Shown: piece after piece, positions 22,806-31,079 of the stretch
Position numbering within the stretch: position 1 is the first letter of the stretch
Layout: each line of letters opens with the position of its first letter
NCBI RefSeq assembly: GCF_018638295.1
Contig: NZ_JABTTS010000027.1
Span: 20,694 to 59,010, forward strand
Origin: Streptomyces sp. CHD11
GTDB taxonomy: Bacteria; Actinomycetota; Actinomycetes; Streptomycetales; Streptomycetaceae
Length of the DNA: 38,317 bases
Direction: 5' to 3'
The notes under the pieces: model-generated
Database searches by the model: none
Told to the model about the DNA's origin: nothing
What the model saw: only the letters and a program-made list of their open reading frames with translations
Program-made: the position numbers and the translations under genes

Positions 22806-23417
22806 GTGAGCGATCAGCCGGCCGGGCGCCGCCGACACGTCGAGGTGCGCGCCCGCCATACCGAGTCCACCCTCACCGTCTACCAGGCCTACAACCCGGA
22901 CATAGGCCGTGCCGCCACCCGCCACGGCCGCTTCCCGTCCTCCTGGAGCCGGGAGCGCATGACATGGATCAAGCCCTCCTTCCTCTGGATGATGTACCGC
23001 TGTGGCTGGGGCACGAAGAAGGACCAGGAGACGGTGCTGGCCGTGGAGATCAGCCGGGAGGGGTTCGTCTGGGCGCTGCGCAACGCCTGCCTGTCGCACC
23101 ACGTCCCCGAACTGCACGGTGACGCGGCGGCCTGGAAGCAGCGGTTGCGGCAGGCGCCGGCGCGGGTGCAGTGGGACCCGGAGCGGGATCTGTGGCTCCG
23201 TCCGCTGCCGTACCGCTCGCTGCAGCTGGGGCTCGCGGGAGAGGCGGCCGCGCGGTACGCCGACGAGTGGATCACCGGCATCGAGGACATGACGCCGCTC
23301 GCCGCCGAGATCCGTGCGCTGGTGCGCGCGGGGGAGCCGGAGCGCGCGGCGGGGATGCTGCCGCAGGAGCGTCCTCTGCCGCTTGACGGGGAAGTGCTCG
23401 CCCATCTGCGAGCCTGA
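22806..23417 (+). CDS. DUF4291 family protein
   Basis: Protein of 203 residues. The frame is open further upstream but the family pattern begins just after the GTG at 22806: RARHTESTLTVYQAYNPDIG, then SRERMTWIKPSFLWMMYRCGW, the signature block of DUF4291. QWDPERDLWL and LPYRSLQLGL follow. Function is unknown; the conserved Arg/Lys/Trp block suggests a nucleic-acid or nucleotide-related role, but that is a guess. It is followed 34 bp later by an SDR gene. Confidence 0.85.
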   Translation: MSDQPAGRRRHVEVRARHTESTLTVYQAYNPDIGRAATRHGRFPSSWSRERMTWIKPSFLWMMYRCGWGTKKDQETVLAVEISREGFVWALRNACLSHHVPELHGDAAAWKQRLRQAPARVQWDPERDLWLRPLPYRSLQLGLAGEAAARYADEWITGIEDMTPLAAEIRALVRAGEPERAAGMLPQERPLPLDGEVLAHLRA

Positions 23418-23451
23418 GGGTCTTCGTCCGCGTACTCGCCAGGAGGTATTC

Positions 23452-24192
23452 ATGAAGCGTCTGGTCACGGTGGTCACCGGTGGGAGCCGGGGGATCGGGG
23501 CCGCGACCTGTCTGCGGCTCGCGGGGGAGGGGCACGACGTGGTGGTGAACTACGTCCGCGACGCCGCCGCCGCCGAGTCGGTGGCGGAGGGGGTGCGGTC
23601 GGCCGGGGCGCGGGCCGTGACCGTGCGCGCGGACACGGCCGTCGAGGCGGACGCCGAGCGGCTCTTCGAGGTGGCGGAGCGGGAGCTGGGGCCGGTGACG
23701 GGGCTGGTGAACAATGCTGCCGTGACCGGACCGCTAGGGCGGTTCACCGAGGCCGACACCGGCACCCTGCGGCGGGTCGTCGACGTCAACCTGATGGGGA
23801 CGCTGCTCTGTTCGCGGCGGGCCGCCCAGCTGATGGTTCCCCGGGGCGAGGGCGTCATCGTGAACATCTCGTCGGGCGCCGCCACGCTGGGCAGTCCGAA
23901 CGAGTACGTGCACTACGCGGCGACCAAGGCCGCCATCGACACCCTCACCCTCGGCCTGGCCAAGGAACTCGGCCCGGACGGCGTCCGGGTCAACGCGGTC
24001 GCCCCGGGCGTCGTCGACACGGAGATGCACGCCGCCATGGGTGCCCCGGACCGTGCCCGGCAGGCCGCCGGGTCGATCCCGCTGCGGCGCGCCGGGCAGG
24101 CCGAGGAGATCGCCGCTGCCGTGGCGTGGCTGATGTCGCCGGACGCCTCGTACACCACGGGGACGGTCTTGCGGGTGGCGGGCGGACGCTGA
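23452..24192 (+). CDS. SDR family oxidoreductase
   Basis: Protein of 246 residues, from an ATG with a perfect aggaggt 4 nt upstream. Cofactor loop TGGSRGIG, NNAAV, and catalytic Tyr155/Lys159 (HYAATKAA) mark a classical SDR. The N-terminal VVVNYVRDAAAAE suggests preference for NADP(H). It resembles glucose-1-dehydrogenase or FabG-like enzymes; substrate unknown. After the stop are three copies of gggtgc (about 24205-24222). Confidence 0.9.
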   Translation: MKRLVTVVTGGSRGIGAATCLRLAGEGHDVVVNYVRDAAAAESVAEGVRSAGARAVTVRADTAVEADAERLFEVAERELGPVTGLVNNAAVTGPLGRFTEADTGTLRRVVDVNLMGTLLCSRRAAQLMVPRGEGVIVNISSGAATLGSPNEYVHYAATKAAIDTLTLGLAKELGPDGVRVNAVAPGVVDTEMHAAMGAPDRARQAAGSIPLRRAGQAEEIAAAVAWLMSPDASYTTGTVLRVAGGR

Positions 24193-24321
24193 GGGCATCT
24201 CGCGGGTGCGGGTGCGGGTGCGGGGAAGCAGGCCGGGAGCGCGGACGCGTGACGGCGTCGAGGCGTACCGCGGGCGGAGCGGCGGGCGGACGCCGAGGTG
24301 TGCCGTTACCGCGGGGGACGG

Positions 24322-24501
24322 TCAGGCCGCTTCGGCGACCCGGCCGCGGATCGCCGCCGCCCACTCGACGACCAGCGACTCGTACTCCGCGCGTTCCTGG
24401 GCGGACAGGGAGCCGCCCGCGCGCAGCCACAGGGCGCGGATCTGCTCGTTGACCTCGGCGGCGGACCGCACGGAACCAGGGGTCGTTAAATCGGGGGACA
24501 T
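24322..24501 (-). CDS. Small conserved-looking protein, 59 aa
   Basis: An ATG-to-TGA frame encoding 59 residues: it begins MSPDLTTPGSVRSAAEVNEQ and ends with ESLVVEWAAAIRGRVAEAA. Third positions are G/C-rich in this frame. The sequence is helical, with a WLRAGGSLSAQERAEYE middle. TAGGCT lies 7 nt before the ATG, which fits leaderless transcription. Function unknown. Without the inserted element it would lie directly downstream of uppP on the same strand. Confidence 0.7.
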   Translation of the reverse strand: MSPDLTTPGSVRSAAEVNEQIRALWLRAGGSLSAQERAEYESLVVEWAAAIRGRVAEAA

Positions 24502-24603
24502 GCCGACAAGCCTAGGGCCACGGACTGACAGTGCGCTACCGGACGGCTACCCGAGCCGTATGTGTTCGGTCACGTGCCCGGGTCACCTTCCCGCCGCACG
24601 GTC

Positions 24604-24733
24604 TCAGCCCGCCGACTCCGCCGCGTGCGGGCTGAGGGCGCCCACGGAGACCAGGATGACGATCACGATCCCGAGCACGATGCGGTACCAGACGAACGGC
24701 ATGAAGCTCTTGGTCGAGATGAACTTCATGAAC
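24604..24733 (-). pseudogene. uppP: Orphan uppP 3' end (original C-terminal coding segment)
   Basis: It encodes FMKFISTKSFMPFVWYRI, then VLGIVIVILVS and a tail ending HAAESAG, matching the C-terminus of the intact UppP encoded at 34086-34961. The inner 56 bp are identical to that gene; the outer 74 bp differ at about 23 positions while keeping the protein nearly the same. Codon use of this copy is the more Streptomyces-like, so it is probably the displaced native 3' end. Confidence 0.9.
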
Positions 24734-24933
24734 GAACTTATGACGACTTTGACCGAGCGGACTTGACCTGCTGTTTTCCACCACTTTTCAAGATCGAATG
24801 CGAAAGCAGTGGGAGATGGCACCTTCCAGTGCTCTCCATCGCTGGCCACGAAGCGCAGCCACCTGGTTTGCAGCGAATCGGCAATCTCCTGCTCCATGGT
24901 CAGGGCAACTGCGAGTAGAGACCTTCCATTCAA
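24604..24933 (-). CDS. Chimeric ORF: element-derived N-terminus fused in frame to the uppP tail
   Basis: A 109-codon frame starting at TTG (24933; in-frame ATG at 24897) reads from the element across the 56-bp repeat and ends at the old uppP stop. About 62 N-terminal residues (including QTRWLRFVASDGEHWK and FDLEKWWKTAGQV) are unrelated to UppP. The rest is the last UppP transmembrane region. Its N-terminal part could be the end of an element gene that normally stops elsewhere. No clear ribosome site. Expression is uncertain. Confidence 0.4.
   Translation of the reverse strand: MNGRSLLAVALTMEQEIADSLQTRWLRFVASDGEHWKVPSPTAFAFDLEKWWKTAGQVRSVKVVISSFMKFISTKSFMPFVWYRIVLGIVIVILVSVGALSPHAAESAG
24678..24733. 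repeat. Left attachment-site-like repeat (56 bp)
   Basis: Identical over 56 bp to 34160-34215, in the same orientation. It encodes the FMKFISTKSF..WYRI part of UppP. Identity stops sharply on both sides, as expected for a recombination crossover region. Confidence 0.85.
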
Positions 24934-25009
24934 CCGTCAAGGAAGGCTGAGATCTGGCATCGGACCGCATCCGGAGGTCGAGTCTGGCGCACGCACTCTG
25001 CGGCCTCCC

Positions 25010-25045
25010 CTAGACTTCCGAATACGTTCCGAATACTATGGATCC
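25010..25045 (+). promoter_or_regulatory. Toxin-antitoxin promoter with direct-repeat operator
   Basis: TTCCGAATAC occurs at 25016-25025 and 25027-25036, an 11-bp period (one helical turn). TACTAT (25034-25039) lies 6 nt before the antitoxin ATG, so the mRNA may be leaderless. The repeats cover the promoter, as in self-repressing toxin-antitoxin operons. Confidence 0.6.
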
Positions 25046-25510
25046 ATGACCATAGCAGCAGACCTCCCCGTGGCGACTCGGCGCTCCTCGGACCTGAGTA
25101 AGCACTCCGCCGAGGTCTTCGCCGAGGCCGAGGACCACCCCGTGACGGTGACCCGGCGCGACGGCGAGGCTCTGGTCCTGATGTCGCAGCGCGAGGCCGA
25201 GGGTCGTGCCCGCTTGCTGAACTTTGCCGCGCAGCTCATCACCGTCACCCTCGACGACCGCGGCTCGCTCGCCGAGCGGATGTCCAAGGCCTTCCCTTGG
25301 ATGCTCGCGCTGTCGCCGGCCGACCGGGAGTCCTGCGCGCAGGACCTCGTCGATGCGGCGCGCGCGTCGTTTGCCACCGACCAGCCGCACCTCGCGATCG
25401 CAGAGCTGACCTCCTGGAAGGAGACGGCCACGGCCGTCGCGGCCGGGCTCAGCAGCGGCAGCGCCGGTCTGGAGTGGTTCGACGACGATGAGACCGTGGA
25501 GCGTCCGTAG
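25046..25510 (+). CDS. Phd/YefM-type antitoxin
   Basis: Protein of 154 residues. The N-terminal part (DLSKHSAEVFAEAEDHPVTV, then TRRDGEALVLMSQREAEG) has the Phd/YefM pattern: a short DNA-binding fold that expects a Ser/Asn-R..L motif, followed by VTRxGxxxxVLMS. The C-terminal half (about 70-154) is an extension that could bind the toxin. It would repress its own promoter and neutralise the product of the next gene, which begins 2 bp after its stop. It is longer than classical Phd (about 80), as seen in an actinobacterial subgroup. Confidence 0.75.
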   Translation: MTIAADLPVATRRSSDLSKHSAEVFAEAEDHPVTVTRRDGEALVLMSQREAEGRARLLNFAAQLITVTLDDRGSLAERMSKAFPWMLALSPADRESCAQDLVDAARASFATDQPHLAIAELTSWKETATAVAAGLSSGSAGLEWFDDDETVERP

Positions 25511-25512
25511 CC

Positions 25513-25863
25513 GTGGCGGCCGCCAGGAAGGGCGAGCTGGTTCCTCGCCCTCCGAAGAAGATCGAGTACGAGATCCGTTTCGCCACAGCCGACGCGCAGA
25601 AGGGATGGCGCGACCTCGTTGCGACGATCCGCAACCCCATGACGGAGACCTGGGACTTCCTCACGCGGACGCCACTGTCCACGACGCCGACGAACTATCG
25701 GCTAAAGGGTGAACTCGGCGTCATCGAGCGTGGCGGCGCGACCCATGAGCGGTGGCAGCACAAACCGACTGCGAAGGGCACCGCGCGCATCTGGTTCTAC
25801 GTCCACGAGCGCACGGTCTTCCTGGAGCAGGTGCACACGAGCCACCCGAACGAGACGAAGTAG
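25513..25863 (+). CDS. Putative RelE-like toxin partner
   Basis: Protein of 116 residues from a GTG 2 bp after the antitoxin stop. Features: a Lys/Arg-rich start, IRFATADAQKGWRDLVAT (helix with a conserved GW), then NYRLKGELGVI, ERWQHKPTAKGTARIWFYV and VFLEQVHTSHPNETK. This strand order, with a basic RIWF strand and a histidine near the end, resembles the RelE/ParE superfamily, which cleave mRNA on the ribosome or inhibit gyrase. The assignment rests mainly on coupling to the antitoxin; activity is unproven. Confidence 0.65.
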   Translation: MAAARKGELVPRPPKKIEYEIRFATADAQKGWRDLVATIRNPMTETWDFLTRTPLSTTPTNYRLKGELGVIERGGATHERWQHKPTAKGTARIWFYVHERTVFLEQVHTSHPNETK

Positions 25864-25923
25864 GCGCGCTTCGCAGCGTCGCACATCGTCGGTGAGCGCG
25901 CATCCGATGGGGATGATCGCTGT

Positions 25924-26150
25924 GTGGCTGCCGCGACCGGGGACTTTGAGCGCGAAGTGCCATCCGAGGAGGAGCAGGCACGGCAGGCGCTCGAGAACCT
26001 GGCTCAAACACAAGCGGAGGCGGCTTCCGAGGCAGACTCCTTCTTCTCCACGGCCCCGTTTCACGCAACGGTCATCATCGAGGAGCCAGAAGCCCATCTC
26101 CACCCTCAGCTGCAGCACTCGTTAGCCTCGATCTTGCGTGACGGGCCGTG
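25924..26150 (+). pseudogene. OLD-family ATPase/nuclease fragment
   Basis: About 70 codons: FEREVPSEEEQARQALENLA, then FHATVIIEEPEAHLHPQLQH and SLASILR. IIEEPEAHLHPQ is the Walker B/signature region of OLD-type ATP-dependent endonucleases, such as GajA. The upstream ATPase part and the downstream TOPRIM nuclease part are missing. The frame is cut by the IS1380 left end at 26154. The 25864-25923 gap after the toxin gene holds an open frame without family resemblance. A linked helicase fragment lies at 30664-31079. Confidence 0.75.
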
Positions 26151-26153
26151 GAT

Positions 26154-27740
26154 CGAGGTGGGGCAGGTTGAGGGCCCGAGTGTCGTCTCGGGTGGACGCC
26201 GGGTTCCACTGCTCCGGCCGGAGGGGTCTCTCGTAGGGACGGGGGCGGGCTGGTCAGCCGGGGTTCGGCAGGAGCGCGAGCCGTGCGAGTGCGGCGGTGA
26301 TCTCGCCGGTCCAGGGCCAATGCCGGGCCGGGCGGAGGATTCGCCGACGGCCGGTGGTCACGAGCTGTCGGGCCGCGGTGAACAGGCGGAGCCGTAGTCG
26401 GCGGGGCTCCCAGAGCCTGGCCTTACCGGTCAGGGCGAGCATCGGCATCCAGGCCAGCAGGTCGAGCGCGATCTGCACGATCTCCAGCCAGATCCGGTTC
26501 TGGGCCGTGCGGTGCAGGGGCAGGTTGCGCAGGCCGGTGGCCCGGGCGGCGCGGATGCCGGTCCTCGGCCCTCGCCCGCAGCCGGTGACGGAGCTCGAGC
26601 TCGGCGATCGGCCGGCCCAAGGTGTTGGTGGCGAAGCAGGTCAGCCGCATGCCGTCCGCGTCCGTGAGCCGTAACTGGGCCCCGGGGTGCGGCCGTTCCT
26701 TCCTGACGATCAGCCGTATGCCCTTGGGCCAGCCGTCCAGAACGTCGCCGGTGAGTTCAGCGACCCAGGCGCCGTCGCGGATCTCGCCGTCCGCTTCGAC
26801 GGCCGCCGTCCATGCCGATGCCGGAACCTTCAGCACATGCTGGTGGATCGCCTCGGTGATCACCATGCCGACCGAGTAGGACAGCCACCGTCCCCGCTGA
26901 GCGAGCCAGGCGACGAAGTCGTGGGTGCCGCCCGCGGAGTCGGTGCGGATCAGGGTCCGGTGCCCGCGCCGGTACTTCTTCGGTGGCTGGGCCAAAACCA
27001 GTTGAGCGGCGGTGATGTGGTCGGTGGCCGTGTTCGCTCCCGCGTTGCCTGGCCTGAGCAGGGCCGCGACCGGTTCACCCGTGCCGCCCGGTCCGTGGTC
27101 GACGAACCCCATCAGCGGGTGGTGGCCGTGGGTTCGCTTCCACGTCGGTGCGGCGTCCTCCTTGTCCGAGTGTGCGATCACCAGCACCCCGTCGAGGTCG
27201 ACGGTCACCGTCCCGCCTGCATCAGGCGCGTTTCGGTCGGCCAACTGCCAGACGTGTTGGCGGACTTCAGCCCGCGCGGCACGGATGGCCCGCAGGGCCT
27301 TCTCGCCGGAAGCGGCGAGGGTGTCGATGAGGCGGGAGACCGTCGGGTCGGAGGCCACCGGCCCGAACACGGCCGGCTCGGCCCGCAGCATGGCGACATC
27401 CGCGAGGCAGTCGCCGCCCAGCGCGACCGCCAGGGCCACGTCCAGCAGGATCTTGCCCGGGTCGTGCACCGCCCGAGGCTTCCGCCACGGTGTCAGCGCC
27501 GCTGATATCGCGGAATCCAGGCCGGTCTTGCGGACGGCCTCGACCAGTAGCACGCCCCCGGCCTGCGAGACCACCGTCCGGCCGCCGCCCTCGATGCGGA
27601 CACGCGGGTACGACCCGATACGCTTCTTCACCTGGAGAGTGCTTCTTTCCCTGCAGCCGACAGGACCCTAGACAAGTCCCATCGTTGCAGCTCAGGAGCA
27701 CTCTCCGCTTATTTGATCAAACCTCGGACACCCCACCTCG
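26154..27740 (-). mobile_element. IS1380-family insertion sequence
   Basis: About 1.59 kb bounded by the 10-bp inverted repeat CGAGGTGGGG (26154-26163; complement at 27731-27740). It contains one transposase gene on the minus strand with a frameshift. No target duplication is seen (ggat on the left, tata on the right), suggesting a later rearrangement at one end. Confidence 0.8.
26254..27631 (-). pseudogene. IS1380 transposase, frameshifted
   Basis: The first 360 or so codons (GTG at 27631, starting with KKRIGSYPRVRIEGGGRTVV) match the IS1380 DDE transposase, with VDLDGVLVIAHSDKEDA, LIRTDSAGGTHDFVAWLA and LRLTDADGMRLTCFATNT. Near 26556 one extra base in the GAGGACCGG-C-ATCCGC context shifts the frame. 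The correct C-terminus (QIALDLLAWMPMLALTGKAR, then RLRLRLFTAARQLV) continues in another frame to the stop at 26254. The element is thus probably unable to move by itself. Confidence 0.88.
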
Positions 27741-27779
27741 TATAAGCGCGAGGTTAGAGGTCGCGCAGATTGGCGCAGG

Positions 27780-27945
27780 GCGTCCCCGTCGGCGAAGCAG
27801 GCGCAGATCTTGGTGATCCTGGAGTTGCGACGCTCTGTAATCAGCCGGCTCTGGGACCAATTCGCCGCGCTGTTTCCTGAGCGGCCGGCTTACGACCCGA
27901 CCGACCCGCTGGGCTGCCATCGCCCACGCATCAGCGACCGGATCG
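27780..27945 (+). mobile_element. IS5-family element, truncated left end
   Basis: The end and the first part of an IS5-type element related to the one at 29725-30663, in opposite orientation. Shared blocks include ggagttgcgacgctctgt. The frame encodes RLWDQFAALFPERPAY and HPRISDRIV-like residues (LGCHRPRISDRIV), then stops being similar at 27945, exactly at the stop codon of the neighbouring SDR gene. The remainder has been lost. Confidence 0.75.
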
Positions 27946-28647
27946 TTACCAGACGACCGGGCCGGTCTTGTCGAAGAAGCCGCCGGTCGGGCCGTCGGCG
28001 CCGATCGAGGCCATGCGGATGATGATCTCCGCGCCCTCCTCGACGGTTTGGGTGCCCTGGTGGCCGTTGAGGTCGGTGGCGGTGTAGCCGGGGTCGACGG
28101 CGTTGAACCGGATGGCGGGGAAAGCCTTGGCGTACTGCGAGGTGACCATGACCAGCGCGGTCTTGGAGGAGTTGTAGTCCAGCAACGTCACCTGGAACTC
28201 CACCCGGCTGGGGTCGGCGGTCGCCGCCAGCGAGCCCAGACCGCTGCTGACGTTGACGACAACCGGGGCATCGCTTGCTTCCAACAGCGGCAGGAAGGCG
28301 TGCGTGACACGCACGAGGCCGAAGACGTTCGTGTCGTACGTGGTCATCATGTCGGACCCGGTGACCTCGCCGACCCGACCGAGCTTGCGCGCGCCCGCGA
28401 TCCCGGCGTTGTTGACCAGGACGTCGAGGCGGCCGGCGTCCGCGCGGACGAATTCGGCGGCGGCTTTGACGGAGCCCTCGTCGGTGACGTCGAGCTGAAC
28501 GAAGCGGGCGCCGAGCCGCGCGGCGGCCTCTCGGCCGCGGTGGGCATGGCGTGCCCCGACGTAGACGGTGTGCCCGGCCTCGATCAGGCGACGAGCCGTC
28601 TCGAAACCGAGTCCCTTGTTCGCTCCAGTGATCAATGTGGTGGTCAT
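27946..28647 (-). CDS. SDR family oxidoreductase (element cargo)
   Basis: Protein of 233 residues. ATG at 28647 with ggag 7 nt upstream. TGANKGLG cofactor loop, NNAG, and catalytic Tyr158/Lys162 (DYNSSKTA) are present. It ends GGFFDKTGPVVW, as in intact family members, so the nearby IS junction did not damage it. Homologues are often encoded beside MmyB-like regulators, as here, and reduce aldehydes, ketones or quinones; substrate unknown. Confidence 0.9.
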   Translation of the reverse strand: MTTTLITGANKGLGFETARRLIEAGHTVYVGARHAHRGREAAARLGARFVQLDVTDEGSVKAAAEFVRADAGRLDVLVNNAGIAGARKLGRVGEVTGSDMMTTYDTNVFGLVRVTHAFLPLLEASDAPVVVNVSSGLGSLAATADPSRVEFQVTLLDYNSSKTALVMVTSQYAKAFPAIRFNAVDPGYTATDLNGHQGTQTVEEGAEIIIRMASIGADGPTGGFFDKTGPVVW

Positions 28648-28781
28648 GTGCTCACTCCGGTGATCGGTGGGTCGGTGATGTCTCCACCGTCGTCGCACCG
28701 CAGACGAACAGGCAGTGCCCGCCTCAGCCAGTGGACCAGCAGTACCAGGCTGTCCGGGCGCGGCGGCCGGATACTGGGACG

Positions 28782-29639
28782 GTGAACGAATCCAGGGAAC
28801 TGGGCAGAGCCCTGCATGGCTGGCGGGACCGGATCGCCCCCGCCACGGTCGGACTGCCCGCGGGCGGGGTACGTCGGGCCGCCGGACTGCGCCGCGAGGA
28901 ACTGGCGCAGCTCGCCGACCTGTCGGTGGACTACATCACCCGCCTGGAACAGGGCCGGGCCACCTCCCCGTCGGCGCAGGTCCTGTCCGCGCTGGCCCGC
29001 GCCCTGCGGCTGTCGGCAGCCGAGCGCGAATACCTGTATCTCCTCGCGGGCCAGCCGGCGCCGGGCCCCGGGCAGCTGTCGGCGCACATCCCACCGGGGG
29101 TCCGAAGGCTGCTCGACCAGCTGGACGGCTCACCGCTGAGCGTGCACGACGCCGCCTGGAACCTGATTCTGTGGAGCCCGTTGTGGGCTGCCCTGTTCGG
29201 AGACCTGTCCGCGCTGCGCGGACGCGAGCGCAACATCGTCTGGCGGCACTTCGCCGGTCTGCCCAGCCGGGTCAGCCACACCCCCGAGCAGGAGGCCCGG
29301 TTCGAGGCGGCCGTGGTCGCCGATCTCAGGGCGACGACCGCCCGCTACCCCGCCGATGCCGCCCTGCGCTCCCTGATCAAGGACCTGCGGGGTGTCAGCA
29401 CCGACTTCGCACGCCTGTGGGACACGGGCATCGTGGGCGTCCATGAGTCGGACACCAAGACCGTCCATCACCCCGATGTCGGCACATTCACTTTCGACTG
29501 TGACGTGCTCGTAGCTCCCGGCAGCGATCTGCGCATCGTCGCCTATACCGCCGCTCCTGGCAGCGACGCCGCCGACCGGCTCCGGCTCCTCAACGTCATC
29601 GGCACCCAGGCCATGACCGAAGACAGCACCCCGGGATAG
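28782..29639 (+). CDS. XRE-type regulator with MmyB-like ligand domain
   Basis: Protein of 285 residues from a GTG with GATACT 6 nt upstream (leaderless). Residues about 5-75 are an XRE helix-turn-helix (LRREELAQLADLSVDYITRLEQGRATSPS). Residues about 105-270 match the MmyB-like domain, with WNLILWSPLWAALFGDL and NIVWRHF, later TFDCDVLVAPGSDLRIVAYTA. MmyB from Streptomyces regulates methylenomycin and may bind fatty acids. It is divergent from the SDR gene and probably controls it from the shared 134-bp region. Confidence 0.9.
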   Translation: MNESRELGRALHGWRDRIAPATVGLPAGGVRRAAGLRREELAQLADLSVDYITRLEQGRATSPSAQVLSALARALRLSAAEREYLYLLAGQPAPGPGQLSAHIPPGVRRLLDQLDGSPLSVHDAAWNLILWSPLWAALFGDLSALRGRERNIVWRHFAGLPSRVSHTPEQEARFEAAVVADLRATTARYPADAALRSLIKDLRGVSTDFARLWDTGIVGVHESDTKTVHHPDVGTFTFDCDVLVAPGSDLRIVAYTAAPGSDAADRLRLLNVIGTQAMTEDSTPG

Positions 29640-29724
29640 CAGTCGGCGGGCGCACTCGACCCCCATGGCCCGCAGCCCGGCGCACCGACCACCGACGACG
29701 GCTCGTTGTCAACGCCGTCGAGAG

Positions 29725-30663
29725 GTCCCCAGATAGGGGTGCTTTCATGGGCGGCGGTTCGGGCGTTCGTCCCAGCGGTGGGTGGTCCATGCCCGTCGGA
29801 TCAGGCTACGGACGGTGATGATGGTGTCGGCGAGGTCGAAGAAGGCGTCGATGACAGTCGCCCGGCGCTCGTAGCAGCGGGCGAGGCGGTAGAAGGCGTT
29901 CTGCCAGGCGTGGGTCCTTTCGACGTGCTACCTCTGGCTTGCCTGGATCGGTGCCTTCTCACCCTTGTGCGCGATGCGGCCGTGCAGGCCGCGCTCGTCG
30001 AGCAGGGCGCGGGCCTTGTCAGAGTCGTAGCCGGCGTCCAGGTGCACGGTGACGTTGTAGGGCAGCGGTCCCAGGTCGTCCAGGCGGTCCAGAGTCGGGG
30101 CGAGCAGCGGGGAGTCGTGACGGTTCGCTCCAGCCAGCACGCGGCCCAGTGGGATGCCATAACCATCCGTCATGCCAGAACGCTTCAAACCCTGTTTGCC
30201 GCGATCGACCGGCGATCGCCCTGCGGCCTCACCACCGCCGGGGGCTTTGGTAATGGAGCCGTCAACGGCGATCTGGTCCAGCATGAGGCCGGCGATGCGG
30301 TCGTAGGACTCCAGCGCGATCTGCTTGAGTTTGGCGAAGACATCCAGGGCGATCCACTCGTCGCGCCGGTTGCGGATCGTGGTGGCCGAGCAGGTCGTGT
30401 CGGCGATCGCCTGGTAGGAGCAGCCGAAGCGCAGGAGCTGCAGCAGCTTGTCGAAGACGATCCGGTCGCTGATGCGTGGGCGGTGGCAGCCCAGCGGATG
30501 GGTCGGCACGTAGGCCGGCCGCGCAGGCAGCAGGGCGGCGAATTGGCCCCAGAGTGGTTCGGTCAGCCATGATGGCAGTACAGGCACAGGTCTCCCCGGT
30601 GATCACAGAGCGTCGCAACTCCATGATCGCCAAGACCAGTGCCTGTCCTGCTGCTGGGGTCCC
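29725..30663 (-). mobile_element. IS5-family insertion sequence (defective)
   Basis: About 0.94 kb. Candidate ends are GGTCCCCAG (29725-29733) and the complement of GGACCCCAG (30655-30663), a 9-bp inverted repeat with one mismatch. It carries one transposase gene broken by a stop codon. The ends are estimates. Confidence 0.7.
29745..30587 (-). pseudogene. IS5 transposase with in-frame stop
   Basis: From ATG at 30587 the frame encodes WLTEPLWGQFAALLPARPAY, then LDQIAVDGSITKAPGGGEA and HLDAGYDSDKARALLDERG, IS5-type DDE blocks. At 29928-29930 a TAG interrupts ASQR-stop-HVERTHAWQNAF, where IS5 proteins have Trp (TGG). The rest (RLARCYERRATVIDAFFDLA) continues in frame to 29745. It is a single G-to-A change. 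Confidence 0.88.
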
Positions 30664-31079
30664 ACCACCGCGCCTATCTGCGCGACCTCTTAGAGACAAC
30701 GTTCCGCCCCTGCCTGCAGTCCGCGATAACTGACCTCAAGTACGGCGACCAACCGGCCCTGGTGTGGCAGCGACTGACACGCAGTCTCACGGAGCACATT
30801 CCGGTAACCGCTGCGACACAGCTAGCGCGCAAACCGCTCCGCGCGCTCAATCGTCTACAACTTCGGCTCGCAAACGACCGGCTGATACCTGGCCTTACCG
30901 CGCACCAGTCCAAGGGACGCGAGCGGAACACGGTAGCCGTCAGGTTGAACTCGGCAGACGCGGCGGCCCTGGCGCATGGCCTCGACCCTGCACGGTCAGA
31001 CCATCGCGCCCTGGACGTGGCACTCACGCGCGCCCGCCTCAACACCGTTGCCCTAGTGCGAAAGCCTCTCCACCTCTGA
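30664..31079 (+). pseudogene. UvrD-like helicase, C-terminal fragment
   Basis: About 138 codons of a superfamily 1 helicase: HHRAYLRDLLETTFRPCLQS near the start, then GLTAHQSKGRERNTVAVRLN (motif V region) and HRALDVALTRARLNTVAL (motif VI, with VALTRAR). Motifs I to IV and the N-terminus are absent, replaced by the IS5 end. It keeps its natural stop. With the OLD-type fragment it could represent a nuclease-helicase pair. Confidence 0.75.
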
